Part shown: positions 35,659 to 47,382 of the stretch, one piece after another
How positions within the stretch are numbered: position 1 is the first letter of the stretch
Layout of the letters: the number at the start of each line of letters is the position of its first letter
Source: Poecilobothrus nobilitatus
Lineage: Eukaryota; Arthropoda; Insecta; Diptera; Dolichopodidae
Reading direction: 5' to 3'
Length of the DNA: 64,000 bases
NCBI GenBank assembly: GCA_947095535.1
Contig: OX352772.1
Span: 37,529,445-37,593,444 of the forward strand
Notes under the pieces: model-generated
What the model was told of the DNA's origin: nothing
The model's input: the letters and a program-made list of their open reading frames with translations, nothing else
The model's database searches: none
Program-made: the position numbers and the translations under genes

Positions 35659-36163
35659 ATACCCGTACGATAGGATCGGGTATAATAAAATTACTCCTCC
35701 GTTTGTAACACCTCGAAATAAGCGAGCTAGATATACCTTCAAAGGTATGAATCGGATCAGAAAAAAATTCTAAGACTTTTGAGCCATGTCCGTCCGTCCG
35801 TCAGCACGCTAACTCAAAAACTAAGAAAGCTAGAATCTTGAAATTTACACAAAATATTTTGGGAGTAATTTGTAGGTTCCCTATTTTTTTTGGTTGAGTT
35901 TGGACCAAGCCTTAGGGTAGCTCTCGAACACCTAACTTTTAGATCCCCACATTTTTTTTGCAATAGAGCTATGAAATTTTAACTACTGATAGATCTCACA
36001 AAAATATTAATTTTATTTTGAATAACTTTTTTTTGTAGCCCCACCCGTTACGGAGCTACAGCTCCCCAAAGGTTCAAAAAAGCTCTATATTTAAATTGTT
36101 ATAGCACAAGTTGTATAAGGTATATCTTCATTTTGAAAACGCCAAACGATTACTACTTTTATT
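35659..36163 (-). mobile_element. Lineage B element B1 (outer copy), 3'-hairpin part
   Basis: It begins with the terminal hairpin TATACCCGTACGATAGGATCGGGTATA-type structure (two arms TATACCCG and CGGGTATA), then CCTCGAAATAAGCGAGC, CAAAGGTATGAATCGG, GAGCCATGTCCGTCCG, AACTCAAAAACTAAGAAAGC, GTTACGGAGCTACAGC and ends at CTACTTTTATT. It is interrupted there by inner copy B2 and resumes at 37746. The small open frame at 35555-35773 is not a gene. Confidence 0.9.
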
Positions 36164-37745
36164 ATACCCGTACGATAGGATCGGGTATAATAAAATTACT
36201 CCTCCGTTTGTAACACCTCGAAATAAGCGAGCTAGATATACCTTCAAAGGTATGGATCGGATCAGAAAAAAATTCTAAGACTTTTGAGCCATGTCCGTCC
36301 GTCCGTCCGTCCGTCCGTCAGCACGCTAACTCAAAAACTAAGAAAGCTAGAATCTTGAAATTTACACAAAATATTTTTGGAGTAATTTGTAGGTTCCCTA
36401 TTTTTTTGGTTGAGTTTGGAGCAAGCCTTAGGGTAGCTCTCGAACACCTAACTTTTAGATCTCCACATTTTTTTTGCAATAGAGCTATGAAATTTTAACT
36501 ACTGATAGATCTCACAAAAATATTAATTTTATTTTTAATAACTTTTTTTTGTAGCCCCACCCGTTACGGAGCTACAGCTCCCCAAAGGTTCAAAAAAGCT
36601 CTATATTTAAATTGTTATAGCACAAGTTGTATAAGGTATATCTTCATTTTGAAAACGCCAAACGATTACTACTTTCATTAGCTTTAAAAGTGTATATACA
36701 ATAAATATATATTTTTGGCATACGGTGTCTTAATTTACCGTTATGCGAAACTCAAATTTTGCAAAATCCTTTAACCCTTCCATCTTCTAAACGGTTAAAG
36801 TTGGAAACTTGAAATTTTGACAGAAGTTAAATCTTTGAAAATTAGTATGAGTCATTTCAGAAATTTTTTTTGTATCACCCCCCGTTTAGGAGCTGTAAGG
36901 GGTCAAAAACTGAAAATTTCCTATTTTTAAACACCTGTAACTTGAACACCTGTTAAAATTTTTTTGAAGTAATACACAAAAATTAAAGCTCCAACATTAT
37001 ATTTTTATTTCTGTTAACAACTTTTTTTAATAATATAGGGTTACTTTATAATTGATGAAAGTGTTACTTGATTTTTTCAAATTTTCTAACAAATTTCTTT
37101 AAAACGAATTTTTTCCATTTTGTTTTACTCGATAATTTGAAATTGTTGAGGATATAATGCGTAGTACAAAAAAATGTAAATAAATATACAACATAACGGT
37201 TGCTTGAAGAATTTTTATTTATATGATATTGATATACATACATACTTATATAATATAATGTTTATTTACATATCGTATATGTCACTAGTGAATGAATGAT
37301 AAGAGTATAGATGTATATTATATAGCGCCGTATTTACATACACATATGTATTTTATTGTACTTATAAGAAATTATTCTGTCAATGGAATATTTAAATATA
37401 ATATAATATAATATTTAAAATTATATTTACTGTTTTGTACTTAGTAAATTTAATATACATTTACCGCTTAGTATTAAATGGTACTATAGAATATTTGAAA
37501 AAGTTTTGGATTGATAATCGTTATGTGGAAGGTTAGAATCTGCTTTTGAAGAATGTACATATAAACATATAGTTTGAATATATGTACAACCCATAGTTCT
37601 AGAAATTATAAAATTCACCCAAATTATTTTAAAATACTAAAATATTAAAAAAATAATATTGTAAGCAGAGTGACAGGCTGTGAACATACTAACGGTTCGT
37701 ACGGGTATCTAAGAGTTGACAAAGTCAACTGTATTCTTCCTCGTT
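36164..37745 (-). mobile_element. Lineage B element B2 (inner copy), complete
   Basis: This complete roughly 1,580-base element starts with ATACCCGTACGATAGG and ends with the reverse complement of AACGAGGAAGAATACAG. Near the right end are a 15-base palindrome GTTGACAAAGTCAAC and CGTACGGGTA, the subterminal inverted repeat of the hairpin. Internal blocks in order are the GTCC core, a CGTTACGGAGCTACAG block, TTTACCGTTATGCGAAAC, TAAACACCTGTAACTTG, an AT-rich part with ATATAATATAATATAAT, and a tRNA-like module near 37465-37545. No coding capacity is visible. It is inserted inside B1. Confidence 0.9.
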
Positions 37746-38806
37746 AGCTTTAAAAGTATGTATACAATAAATATATATTTGTGGCATACGGTGTCTTAAT
37801 TTACCGTTATGCGAAACTAAAATTTTGCAAAATCCTTTAACCCTTCTATCTTCTAAACGGTTTAAGTTGGAAACTTGAAATTTTGACAGAAGTTAGATCT
37901 TTGAAAATAAGTATGAGTTATTTCAGAATTTTTTTTTGTATCACCCCCGGTTTAGGAGCTGTAAGGAGTCAAAAACTGAAAATTTCCTATTTTTAAACAC
38001 CTGTAACTTGAACACCTGTTAGAATTTTTTTAAAGTAATACACAAAAATTAAAGCTTCAACATCATACTCTTATTTCTGTTATCAACTTTTTTTAATAAT
38101 GGGTTACTTTATAATTGACGAAAGTGTTACTTGATTTTTTCAAATTTTCTAACAAATTTCTTCAACAAATTTTTTGCATTTGTTTTACTCGATAATTTGA
38201 AATTGTTGAGGATATAATGCGTAGTACATAAAAATGTAAATAAATATACAACATAATGGTTGCTTGAATAATTTTTATTTATATGATATTGATATACATA
38301 CATACTTATATAATATCATGTTTATTTACAATATATCGTATATGTCACTAGTGAATGAATGATAAGAGTATAGATGTATATAATATAGCGCCGTATTTAC
38401 ATACATATATGTATTTTATTGTACTTATAAGAAATTATTCTGTCAATGGAATATTTAAATATAATATAATATAATATTTAAAATTATATTTACTATTTTG
38501 TACTAAGTAAATTTAATATACATTTACCGCTTAGTATTAAATGGTACTATAGAATATTTGAAAAAGTTTTGGATTGATAATCGTTATGTGGAAGGTTAGA
38601 ATCTGCTTTTGAAGAATGTACATATAAACATATAGTTTGAATATATGTACAACCCATAGTACTAGAAATTATAAAATTCACCCAAATTATTTTAAAATAC
38701 TAAAATATTGAAAAAATAATATTGTAAGGAGAGTGACAGGCTGTGAACATACTAACGGTTCGTACGGGTATCTAAGAGTTGACAAAGTCAACTGTATTCT
38801 TCCTCG
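37746..38806 (-). mobile_element. Lineage B element B1 (outer copy), remaining part
   Basis: It starts at AGCTTTAAAAGTATG, exactly where copies B2 and B3 continue after CTACTTTTATT or CTACTTTCATT, and runs to CTTCCTCGTT. It is highly similar to the second two thirds of B2, with a handful of differences (for example CATAATGGTTGCTTGAATAA against CATAACGGTTGCTTGAAGAA). The two halves of B1 add up to about 1,566 bases. Confidence 0.9.
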
Positions 38807-38883
38807 TTTTTTTCAGTTTTAATCTTAGCAAAATGATTCGGTTATAAATGATTCTAATAAAAACTTTTATCAGCCAATTGAGT

Positions 38884-38960
38884 ATTTATCATCATTTTTT
38901 TTTCCTTGTCACTCCTATAAGAAGCATAGGGCATTCACTAAGTCATTTATTATTCATATT
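38884..38960 (-). pseudogene. Possible third RTE-like LINE 3' end (very short)
   Basis: On the minus strand GTGAATGCCCTATGCTTC reads VNALCF and stops four codons later, followed by an A-rich tail. This matches the VDALCS/VEALCS ends of the fragments at 6.9 and 42.1 kb. Only about 75 bases are recognisable. Confidence 0.35.
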
Positions 38961-40035
38961 TGACTAAACTTCAGTTTCGTAAATCATTAATTTCACTAAG
39001 CCGCTGATTACTCAGCTGTAGCTATTGTATAAGACTAAATTTTTCTTTTATTTCTACGCCATCTATTATCCTATACAAGAATTATGTTCTTATATACTTA
39101 TTTTTTAATTTAATTATATTATACTAATTATGTATTATAAGAAAACTGTCTATTATTTTTATTAATCTATATAATCCGAGACCTTTTCCGAGGTTTGAAC
39201 CTTTCATATCTCGGGTTCCGTTCAAATTTCATGCCAGTCGGTCAATTTCATACCAGCAATATACTTACAATATTAAACTTACAATATATAATACTTATAA
39301 TATATAAACTAAAGTCAACATCAGAATATTAGTAGAGGAGACTTTATGTGTAATTTCACAAGATCGTGAACAATAGTAGTTCGAAAATAAATTGAGTATA
39401 CATTAAAATGCGAACCATGTATTTCTCTTGTGATTAATCAAATCTAACCCGCATAAAATTTAAATACAGTTTTATATAAAAATATATGGTATACATATCT
39501 TTATTTAGATTAATAGTTGAAGTCTTAAGTTTAATTACTTTGAAGGGTAATTTCTGTTATAAAATTTTAATTTTATATAATACGAAATATTGGCCAACAT
39601 TTTTATTTTCATCCGATTTTTAGTTATGTATTTGATTTTTTTTTCATTTATTACACGGTTGAATCATTTATTACACGGTTGTAGCTATTATACAAGATTT
39701 AAAAAAAATAAATATTATATTATTGTGCGCCATCTATTAACTAATACAAGAATTATTTATTTTGTATTGTTTTATATTACAACAAAAACTATTACGATTT
39801 ACGATATAAATTACTAATTCTGGAGTTGACCTGACTGGTTGACCCTTTTCGATTGTTAAAGCCGGCGGCTTAACTATTACACCAGGTTACCAGACAGAGA
39901 TCTACTGTTAATCATTTGTGTGTAATCATTAGAAGTGTGATCTAAAAAATTCAATTAAAATATAATGTAAGTATGTCAAGTAAACTTTTTAATTAAATTG
40001 TAAATTAGTAATATGACGTAACATTTGGATCATTT
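38961..40035. other. AT-rich DNA with two copies of a short repeat
   Basis: No gene was recognised. Bases 39010-39180 and 39665-39800 share, in order, GTAGCTATTRTAYAAGA, a CGCCATCTATTA motif, ATACAAGAATTAT and a TATTAYAAVAAAACT-like phrase, so they are two copies of one short interspersed repeat. At 39645-39681 CATTTATTACACGGTTG is doubled. Confidence 0.5.
39590..39900 (-). mobile_element. Possible second SINE family with a tRNA-like head
   Basis: On the minus strand the segment 39895-39835 reads CTGGTAACCTGGTGTAATAG, then TTAAGCCGCCGGC and GGGTCAACCAG, which loosely resemble the D arm and T arm of a tRNA. It leads into the repeat body shared with 39010-39180. The internal promoter boxes are weak, so identity as a SINE is tentative. 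The open frame at 39590-39817 is not a gene. Confidence 0.35.
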
Positions 40036-40215
40036 CAAGTACATTTTTCAATAAATTTTTGAAAAATTAGCTTATTTCTTTCAGTCAGTCCATTCATACA
40101 CGATTTAAAATGGCGCAAAGAAATTTTAACCATGAATAAATTATTCATAAAAAAGTGATTGTTGTAGAATAAGTTTTTTTAACTAAGCTCACGCATTACA
40201 AAATTACTCAGCTCC
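40036..40215 (-). mobile_element. Lineage A element, end fragment A11
   Basis: AGTACATTTTTCAATAAATT, then TTTTGAAAAATTAGC, CAGTCAGTCCATTC, GAATAAGTTTTTTTAAC and CGCATTACAAAATTACTC match the hairpin end, microsatellite and TTACGGAGCTAC blocks of lineage A in order. Only the first 180 bases of the hairpin side are recognisable. Confidence 0.4.
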
Positions 40216-42116
40216 ATCTATTCATATTTTGATTTATTCTAAATTAGTTGTAGTATCTTTAACTTTGTTTTTTTTTCATTGCCAAATTAAACTTATAGAT
40301 ATTCGTTGCTTAGTATTAATTAAAGTTTTTCTTTATGTGATTAATATAAGGACATTTTTAAGAAGCCTTACCATTCATAAAATCAGTTCAGCCATCAAAC
40401 TTCAGCCTGCTATTTAAAACTAACACAAATAGATTAAGATAAGCTAAAAGAAGAACGGCTGCAGGAGTAAAGAAAATATTTCACGGATGGCGTTTGAAAC
40501 GGTTAGTGTTGTAATGTTATAAGACAAGATATAAAAGAATTTTAAATTTTATTTACTAAACGCTTAATAATTAAAATATTTAAAAAAATTTTAAATCAAT
40601 TTAATTAGAATTTCTAAATTGAAGAATTTCAAATTTTGTGAAATTCAAAATGTTTAAAAAGTAAATATAATAAGTAGTTTAAAAAAAAGTCAATCCTTTT
40701 CTATTTAGTAATTATCGTTTCATTTTTTTTTAATATAAAATAATCATCCTTTTTTATATTATGAAGTATAATTCAACAAAATCAATATATTCAGTACATA
40801 AATTCTAAAGAATCTAAAACTCAAATCAAAGGCCAACCAAAAAATAAGTCACAATCTAAATCTACCAAAAAAAAAAACAATTACAGTCAAAAAAATACCT
40901 GAAATACCTGATTTTTTTTGTATTTTAATTTTATTTTTTATGTTTGAAATTATGACTTGATGATACAAAGAAAAAATTTCCAATCCCCAACGACGACCAT
41001 TAAATCTCTTAAAATTAAAAAAAAACGCTAAAAAAAAGTTCTGTTTACAATAATAATAAAAAAAAGTATCGCGCATTTAAAAAACACATATTTAATATTG
41101 TATGTATATGGGATATTCTTCAAAAAAAAAAAAAATAAAAACAAAAAACTTTGTCCCTCCTGACCTCTTAATTCTGTTTAATTTATTTGATTTTCTTGTT
41201 TTGTATTGTTGTTTCTCGTTCTGTTCTGATGAGAAACACAATGACTGACTGACTCTGACTAAGTTTTGATTATTGTAATATAAATTTCGGTTATTCTTTC
41301 AACAATAACTGTACTCTAATGAAAACAAAATTAAAAAAAAACAAAACATATATTAGGTACATAAAATTCACTCAGGTGTGGTGAGATATGTATATATAGG
41401 TAATGAACGTTATGATCATATTATGAGTAATACTGGTAAATGTATTATAGAGTTACCAGATTGGAACATTTTTTTTTACAAAATTTAGTGCTTTTTTATT
41501 AATAGCAGAATCAATTACTGTGATTTTGAGTAGGTGATAAAGATCGTCCTCTCTACCGTATATCAAGTGTTCGGTATGTCTTTAAGATCGTCAGCGGGAA
41601 TTTAAATTAGAAAATTGGAGATAAGACTATATTCTTGTTTTTTTTTGAAATTAGACTTATAATAGAGATTCGTTTAAAATTCTAAGTGTGGTCGATTTTT
41701 TCACAATGCACTGCCATATTAATACAAATAAATCGGACAGATAGCAGAATAAAAATTATAATGGTAGAAAATTTCATCATAATACCATTGATATAATAAT
41801 ACAACAATGTAACAATAATAACGTTGAAAGATACAGACATTGGTACATTATTTGTTCTTTTGGTATATTTTTCTAGATTTTCTTTAGAAATATTAGTTAG
41901 AATTTTAAGAGCTAATGAAAAGACTAGTAATTAAAAATGATGGAATCGTTTTTTTTTTTTCTAAATAAAAGAATTAATAATAAAGAATTAAATAAAATTA
42001 TAAATGAAATCATTGAGGAATCAAAATTTTTATTCTCGCAATAAGAATATTTTATGTATTTATTTGTATGTGTGTGTTAAAAAACGCATACAGCTTAAAG
42101 TCTTAAACTCAATTTT
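40216..42116. other. AT-rich DNA without recognised genes
   Basis: No gene was recognised. Open frames at 40229-40417 and 40849-41076 show no protein-family features. A doubled phrase around AAGATCGTC is seen at 41540-41595. Confidence 0.5.
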
Positions 42117-42665
42117 TTTCCTTCTTTTACTCCCTTGGCGAGCATAGGGCTTCCACATAGCTTCTTCATTGTACTCCGTTTTGGGCCATTTGTTTTATTT
42201 CTGCCCATGCGTGGACTTCCTATTTTTCTTTTGACCTATGGATTCCACTCTAATGCTTGGCGAGCTATAGTGTTTAATGGCACTCTGAGTGTGTGCCCTA
42301 TTCACTTCCATTTTTTCGTTTTTATTTGAAGTGCTATTGGTTCTTGTTTCGTGAGTGGTCACAGATCTGGGTTAGAAATTGGTCTAGTTCAGAAGATCTT
42401 AACTATTGTTCTTAGGAATTTATTCACGAATGTTTACAGTTTTTTGGTGGTTAACTGCTTTACGAACCAAGTCTCGCTCCCATATAGTAGGATTGATTTC
42501 ACACAGGTATTGAAAATTCTTATTTTGGTGCTCTATTTAAGGTGTGAGTATCTCCATACAGACTACTATCTGCCAAATGCCATTTTTGACTGTTTTCTAT
42601 GTCTTCATTTGGCCCTCCATTCGTATTAATCAAACTACCGAGATAGTTGCAGCACGAAACATTTT
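42117..42665 (-). pseudogene. RTE-like LINE, reverse transcriptase C-terminal part and 3' end
   Basis: On the minus strand: CCNYLGSLINTNGGPNEDIE (about 42640-42580, after the catalytic domain), then RIFNTCVKSILLYGSETWF (about 42510-42455), FVNKFLRTIVKIF, TRPISNPDL, WKxIGHTLRV (about 42310) and NTIARQALEWNP (about 42275-42240), KRKIGSPR, and VEALCSPRE with its stop at 42129-42127. An A-rich tail follows. This is the conserved C-terminal block of RTE-type elements. It is broken by several stops and frameshifts and the 5' part is missing. Plus-strand open frames here (42135, 42351, 42544) are shadows. Confidence 0.85.
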
Positions 42666-43683
42666 CTATTCTATTATCACTTCACTCACCAACATTTTTT
42701 ATAATACCATGTTATATAATACGTTGTTATTATTATGTTGCAATCTTGTATAATATAATACTAAAGTTTATTCTTTAAATGTCTTTTTATTTCATATCAT
42801 CCAATTAATTAAGTCTGGCAACTCTAGAACAAGGAAAACACTATTAAAATTAAAACGATAAACATGTTTCAAGTTTTTAGTGATGAGTAACCGCTTGTTA
42901 TTTTTTTAAGCGGTGAAATTCACTAGAACTTTTAATGAAAATTTAAAAAATTCCAATAAAAATATTTGATTTGTGATGTTTTTCTTATTTTTTAATTTCT
43001 AATCTAACTATTAAATAATTTGAAATAAAAGGTTGAAATCTTTACATTTTATTAATGTTCATAGATGATTTTTATTAGGGGTCACTACAATGTATATGTT
43101 TTACCAACAAATTAAGAATGAAGTTATATTATTCGATTCTTTAAGTTAAATTTTAACGATAGTATAAAAATTTAAAGTAAAGTTTTTTTTTCAACTATTT
43201 TATTTTTTTTTTTGAAAAATAGACTTAGAATTTCTTGGAAGGATAAAAATTAAATTGAAATTATGATTTAATTGTTAATTAACTATAATATTTTTATGAT
43301 GAATACAATATGTTATAGATTTCTTAAGAACTTTAAACATGAATAATAATGTTTATAGGAGAACCTTGACATTTTTCTTTAATTAAACTTTTAAGCTAAA
43401 AATGATTTTCTAAGAAAATGAAAGATTGATTTAAAAAGGTTTAAGTTCATCTTTAAATAGATTTTTTTTTTTATAGTTGCAAAAAGGGTTATTTTTTTTT
43501 TTTTAAATTTTAATATGTGAAAATGGTTCTAATATAAAGAGACTTTTAGTTTATTGAATTATTTTTTTGTTTTAAATAAATTTTATATGTTATGTCAACT
43601 AATACCTTAAAGTGCTTCTTTTTTGGCAGCAGTTATATTGAAATGCATACGGGAAAAATGTTTCTTTGAAAAGTTAAATTTTT
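42666..43683. other. AT-rich DNA without recognised genes
   Basis: Nothing recognisable was found apart from homopolymer runs near 43200 and 43490. Confidence 0.5.
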
Positions 43684-43860
43684 GGGCCTCGGTGCCTTAG
43701 TGGGGAAGAGCGTGTAAAATATGCTCTAAACACCACACACATCGTAAAAATAATTCCCCTTTATGACATATACAGCCACGCCTGAAAAGGAAAGGCTGTG
43801 TAATTTCCTTGTTACATTTATGTGGAGCGGGAATGCACTAAAAAAAAAAAGAAAATAAAA
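43684..43860 (+). mobile_element. tRNA-derived SINE, copy S5
   Basis: GGGCCTCGGTGCCTTAGTGG (A box) lies at 43684, then AAGAGCGTGTAAAATATGC. The B box is deleted or damaged (ACACCACACACATCG). The body ACAGCCACGCCTGAAAAGG and TTACATTTATGTGG follows, with an A-rich tail at 43841-43860. It abuts a gypsy-type integrase fragment. Confidence 0.85.
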
Positions 43861-43867
43861 TTTGCAT

Positions 43868-43975
43868 TTTTTTCCATATAGGCGATTAGAGCAATCAGAG
43901 AAAACTGTCAGTAAAATCACCTATGAAATAGCAAATGCCAATACTGGATCCAAAATTACAATAAAAGTAATTTAA
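43868..43975 (+). pseudogene. Possible Ty3/gypsy integrase C-terminal fragment
   Basis: One frame reads PYRRLEQSEKTVSKITYEIA and then NANTGSKITIKVI before a stop at 43973-43975. The pattern PYRxxE...VTYEI...TGKxxKVHVSxLK is typical of the last part of gypsy-type integrases, which ends at KVI where the family would continue HVSxLK. Only about 35 codons remain and the left end is cut at the SINE tail. A TTTTTTTCCATATAG acceptor-like signal overlaps it, so a host exon is the alternative reading, judged less likely. Confidence 0.45.
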
Positions 43976-44073
43976 ATTGTTGGCAACGTTATTTCGATGT
44001 TCGGAGAATAAAATTTTATTATTTTAATTTATTTATTCATTATTGATAGAAAATGGTACTAATAAGAAATAAA

Positions 44074-45379
44074 AACAAGGTAGAATGTAAACCAACGGTT
44101 TTTAAAAGCGCACATTTCCAAAACTCAATACAAACTGTTTAGAAGTGTGACTTACACAAAAATTTGAAAATTTCATGTAATAGGAAAAAACGTGAAAATA
44201 GGACATTTTTGAAATTTTGAGGGGCCGTAAGTCCGGAAGCCTATATAACTAAGAAAAGCCGTTAACACACGTAAAAATATATTATTGAAGCTTTAATTTT
44301 CATGTCTTACCGAAGAAAAATTTTTACAGGTGCCTAAGTTACAGGTGTCTAAAAATAGCAAATTTTCAATTTTTGAGGCGTAATAACTCTTAAAGAGGGG
44401 GTGTTACCAAAAAATTTTCTGAGGAAACTTATACTAATTCTAAAAGTTCTTTCTTGTCTCAAATTTCAGGTTCCTATCTAAAGGGGTGCCGGAGTTATGA
44501 AAAAAGAAATTTCATGCAAAATGTGGTTTTCACATAACGGTAAATTTAAATCGTAAATTACAAAATATTACATAATTTTGATATTGTTTTATATAGATAA
44601 TAAAATTTTCGATCTTCTGCCGGTTTTAGATTGCAAAATTATTACGCAGAGCCTGAGATATATACATCTGAAAATGGGGCTTTTTCGCAATTTTGAAGAG
44701 CTGCAACTTTGGAACCCTTTAAAACTAAAATAAACCTTTCACACACGTAAAAATATATTATTGTAGCTTTAATTTTTACATCTTGCAGAAGTAAAATGTG
44801 TACAGGTTCCTAAGTTACAGGTGTTTAAAAATAACAAATTTTCAATTTTTAAGCCCTAATAGCTCATAAACAGGGGGTGGTCCGAAAAAATTTTCTGAGC
44901 AAACTTATACTAATTCTAAAATTTCTTTCTTGCCTCAAAATTTCAAGCTTCTATCTAGAAGCGTGCCGGAGTTATGAAAGTAGAAAAATCATGCAAAATT
45001 TGGTTTTCACATAACGGTAAATTTAAATACTAAATTTAAAAAAAATGTATAATTTTGATATTAATTTACAAAGATAAAAGAAATACCTGTCGAATGACGT
45101 TTCCAGATTGAAAAAATCTTAAGCAGAACATAAGATATATGCATTTAAAAATAGGGCTTTTTCAAAGTTTGAGGGGCTGTAGCTCCGTAATGGGGTGGGC
45201 TACATGAAAATGTTGTTCCACATAATTATTTTTTTTATGAGACCTACCTATGGTTAAAATTTTTTTTTTCTATCTTTAACGGTGTAGAAGTTTTGTAAAC
45301 AGACGGACGGACGGACGGACGGACAGAGTGAAACTAATAAGCACATTTTTTCAAAATTTTTTTGGAAATGTGCTAAAAA
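44074..45379 (+). mobile_element. Lineage A element, copy A7, with a 476-bp internal duplication
   Basis: It runs from AACAAGGTAGAATGTAAACC to a terminal hairpin made of GCACATTTTTTC and GGAAATGTGC, then TAAAAA. The GGACGGACGGACGGACGG core is at 45303-45325. The middle is present twice: ACACACGTAAAAATATATT starts at 44265 and 44741, and the units each carry GTTACAGGTGT, a TAATAGCTC-like phrase, CGGAGTTATGAAA and ACATAACGGTAAATTTAAA. This makes it 1.3 kb against about 0.78 kb for A1. It is otherwise the best preserved A copy. Confidence 0.9.
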
Positions 45380-47183
45380 GATTATTTTATTTAATAAACA
45401 AAATAATAAAAAAATAAAATTTAAGTGTAAAGTTAGAGAAATACAAAATCATAATGAAATATGTCAAGACTTGCTTTAAAATTTTTTTCAATAATAAACT
45501 GAAATAGAAAGAAATGAAACATAATGTCATTAGAACAATTTTGTTTCATTATGCAAAATTATTGATCAGTTGTTCAGAAAAATAATTACCTATCCGGAAA
45601 ATCCTAAAATTGAGTTTTATTTTTAAATATTTAACTTAAAATTTAAATATTCTTTGGAAATTATTTAATCATTAAATCAACACTTTTATTAAATTTTATA
45701 TGTCTTTGCTGCAACAAAAAATTAAAATAAACATTTTTCGGAAGCATTTCAATAAAAGCTATAAGAGACGCCTAATAATTACTTTAAATAAATATGTTGA
45801 TGCTGTTCTAATTGCTCAAAAATTACTTCTTCAGGGATGTATTTTTTGTCTTTTCTTTTATTGATAAAAGCTGAGATGAATCATCTTCTGTAGTGTATCT
45901 TAAAACCTTGGAGAACTTATTAAAAAAATTGCTGTTTAAATTTTCTTTGATTTATACTACGAAAGAACTTTTGAAACTTCTTGCATCCATGTTGGACAGT
46001 TCATGAAAACTTTAAAATATTTTGAACTATGCTGAGATATTTTCTCAGAATCGTCTTTTCCTAGAAAGACCGTCAGAGATGAGGTGAGAAGAAAATGTTT
46101 CATGCTATGCTTTCTATTCCATCTCTATACCATAAGCTTTCTATCTATACCATCAATCTCTTTAGAAAACCTATAGTTAAGATTCACATATGAATATATC
46201 TAATTTTCCAGTATGTCAGTGAGATACAGCTTAAGATAATTCTTTTAACTAGGAGAAAATTTCTTCAAATTAAAAAATTACTTTTATATATAACTAAATT
46301 GTTGATCCGATTAATATTATATAATAATTTGATATAGTACCAGTAATTTTAACATTTTGAACATAAGTTTTGCCCTTTTTTGACCTCATTTTCAAAAAAT
46401 TTCAAATAATTAACCGTTTGTTGGTTTAAAACCCTTGTCAAATTTTATAATGACCGTTCTTCACGTACTTACATAAAGCAGGTGAATAACGTACGTGATT
46501 AAAATACAATTTACTAAAATGAATACTTAGAAAAGTAATAAAATATTTTTTTTTTTTTGCTTTTTTTTTTAAATATTTCTATTTTTATAATATTTAAAAG
46601 ATTCTTTTTTTTTTCATTTCAAGACAATCATTGAAACTAGCAAGAACTTTTATGTACGAATATATGTTTAAAAATGTTTTTGAATCGCGATATCAGGGTA
46701 CAGAAAAACTAAGAATCTGAAAAATTAAATATATTTTTTTTTTATACTTAAAACACCTAGCTGATAATTTTTTGTTTTTTTTTCAAAATTTAATTTAAAA
46801 AATGTTTCTTTTTAGAAAAACAAAATGTTGAAAAGCCATATTTTAGGATAAGTCAGTTACAATTTTTTTGTATAGTGTAATTATTTCATATGAATAAATT
46901 AATTCATTCAAAAAACAAAGGTTACAATATAAGGTACCAATGAAAATTACCAAAAAAATATCAACAATAATCTAAAAAAAACATTCGGTTAGATAAAATA
47001 AAATTAATAGAAGACATATATTTCAAATAACATTTATGCGCTAAGACAGATCGTAGACATTGTTAAAAAAAAATTCTTTCAAAATATTTCTGCCTACTTA
47101 TTTCCAGTTAGATACTATTAACGTATACTCACATTTACTACCTGTAGATTTTTGTTTTAAAACAGAAGTTTAAAGGAAATCTT
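45380..47183. other. AT-rich DNA without recognised genes
   Basis: No gene was recognised. A small local duplication of CTTTCTATYCCATCTCTATACCAT-type sequence occurs at 46105-46170. Confidence 0.5.
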
Positions 47184-47382
47184 TACACCCGCACGCGATA
47201 GTCTCGGATATATTAATATTGTTCCTCCGTTTGTAAAACCTCGCAGCAAGTGTCATAGATGTTTGTAGTACCTAAGTATAAAATATATATTTTCCGCTTA
47301 GTATTATATGGTTCTGTAGCATAGCTGGCAAAGTCTTGAATTGATAATCGTTTGGTGGTAAATTCGCATCTGGGCTTGGAGT
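47184..47382 (-). mobile_element. Lineage B relic, deleted to its hairpin end and tRNA-like module
   Basis: TACACCCGCACGCGATAGTC-type sequence stands for the B hairpin, then GTTCCTCCGTTTGTAAAACC and CTCGCAGCAAG. It jumps to TTTCCGCTTAGTATTATATG and a tRNA-like segment (47310-47375) including TAGCATAGCTGGCAAAG, AATTGATAATCG and GGTAAATTCGCATC. About 1.2 kb of the usual middle is missing. The tRNA-like portion is closer to a real tRNA here than in the full-length B copies. Confidence 0.7.

Noticed and set aside
35659..38806. Interpretation as a simple tandem dimer of element B.
   Set aside because: The junctions place a complete element between two bases that are adjacent in copy B3, so nested insertion explains the structure without extra steps.
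43861..43975. Host exon with acceptor TTTTTTTCCATATAG.
   Set aside because: The frame continues upstream through the supposed splice site and its residues fit a gypsy-type integrase C-terminus better.
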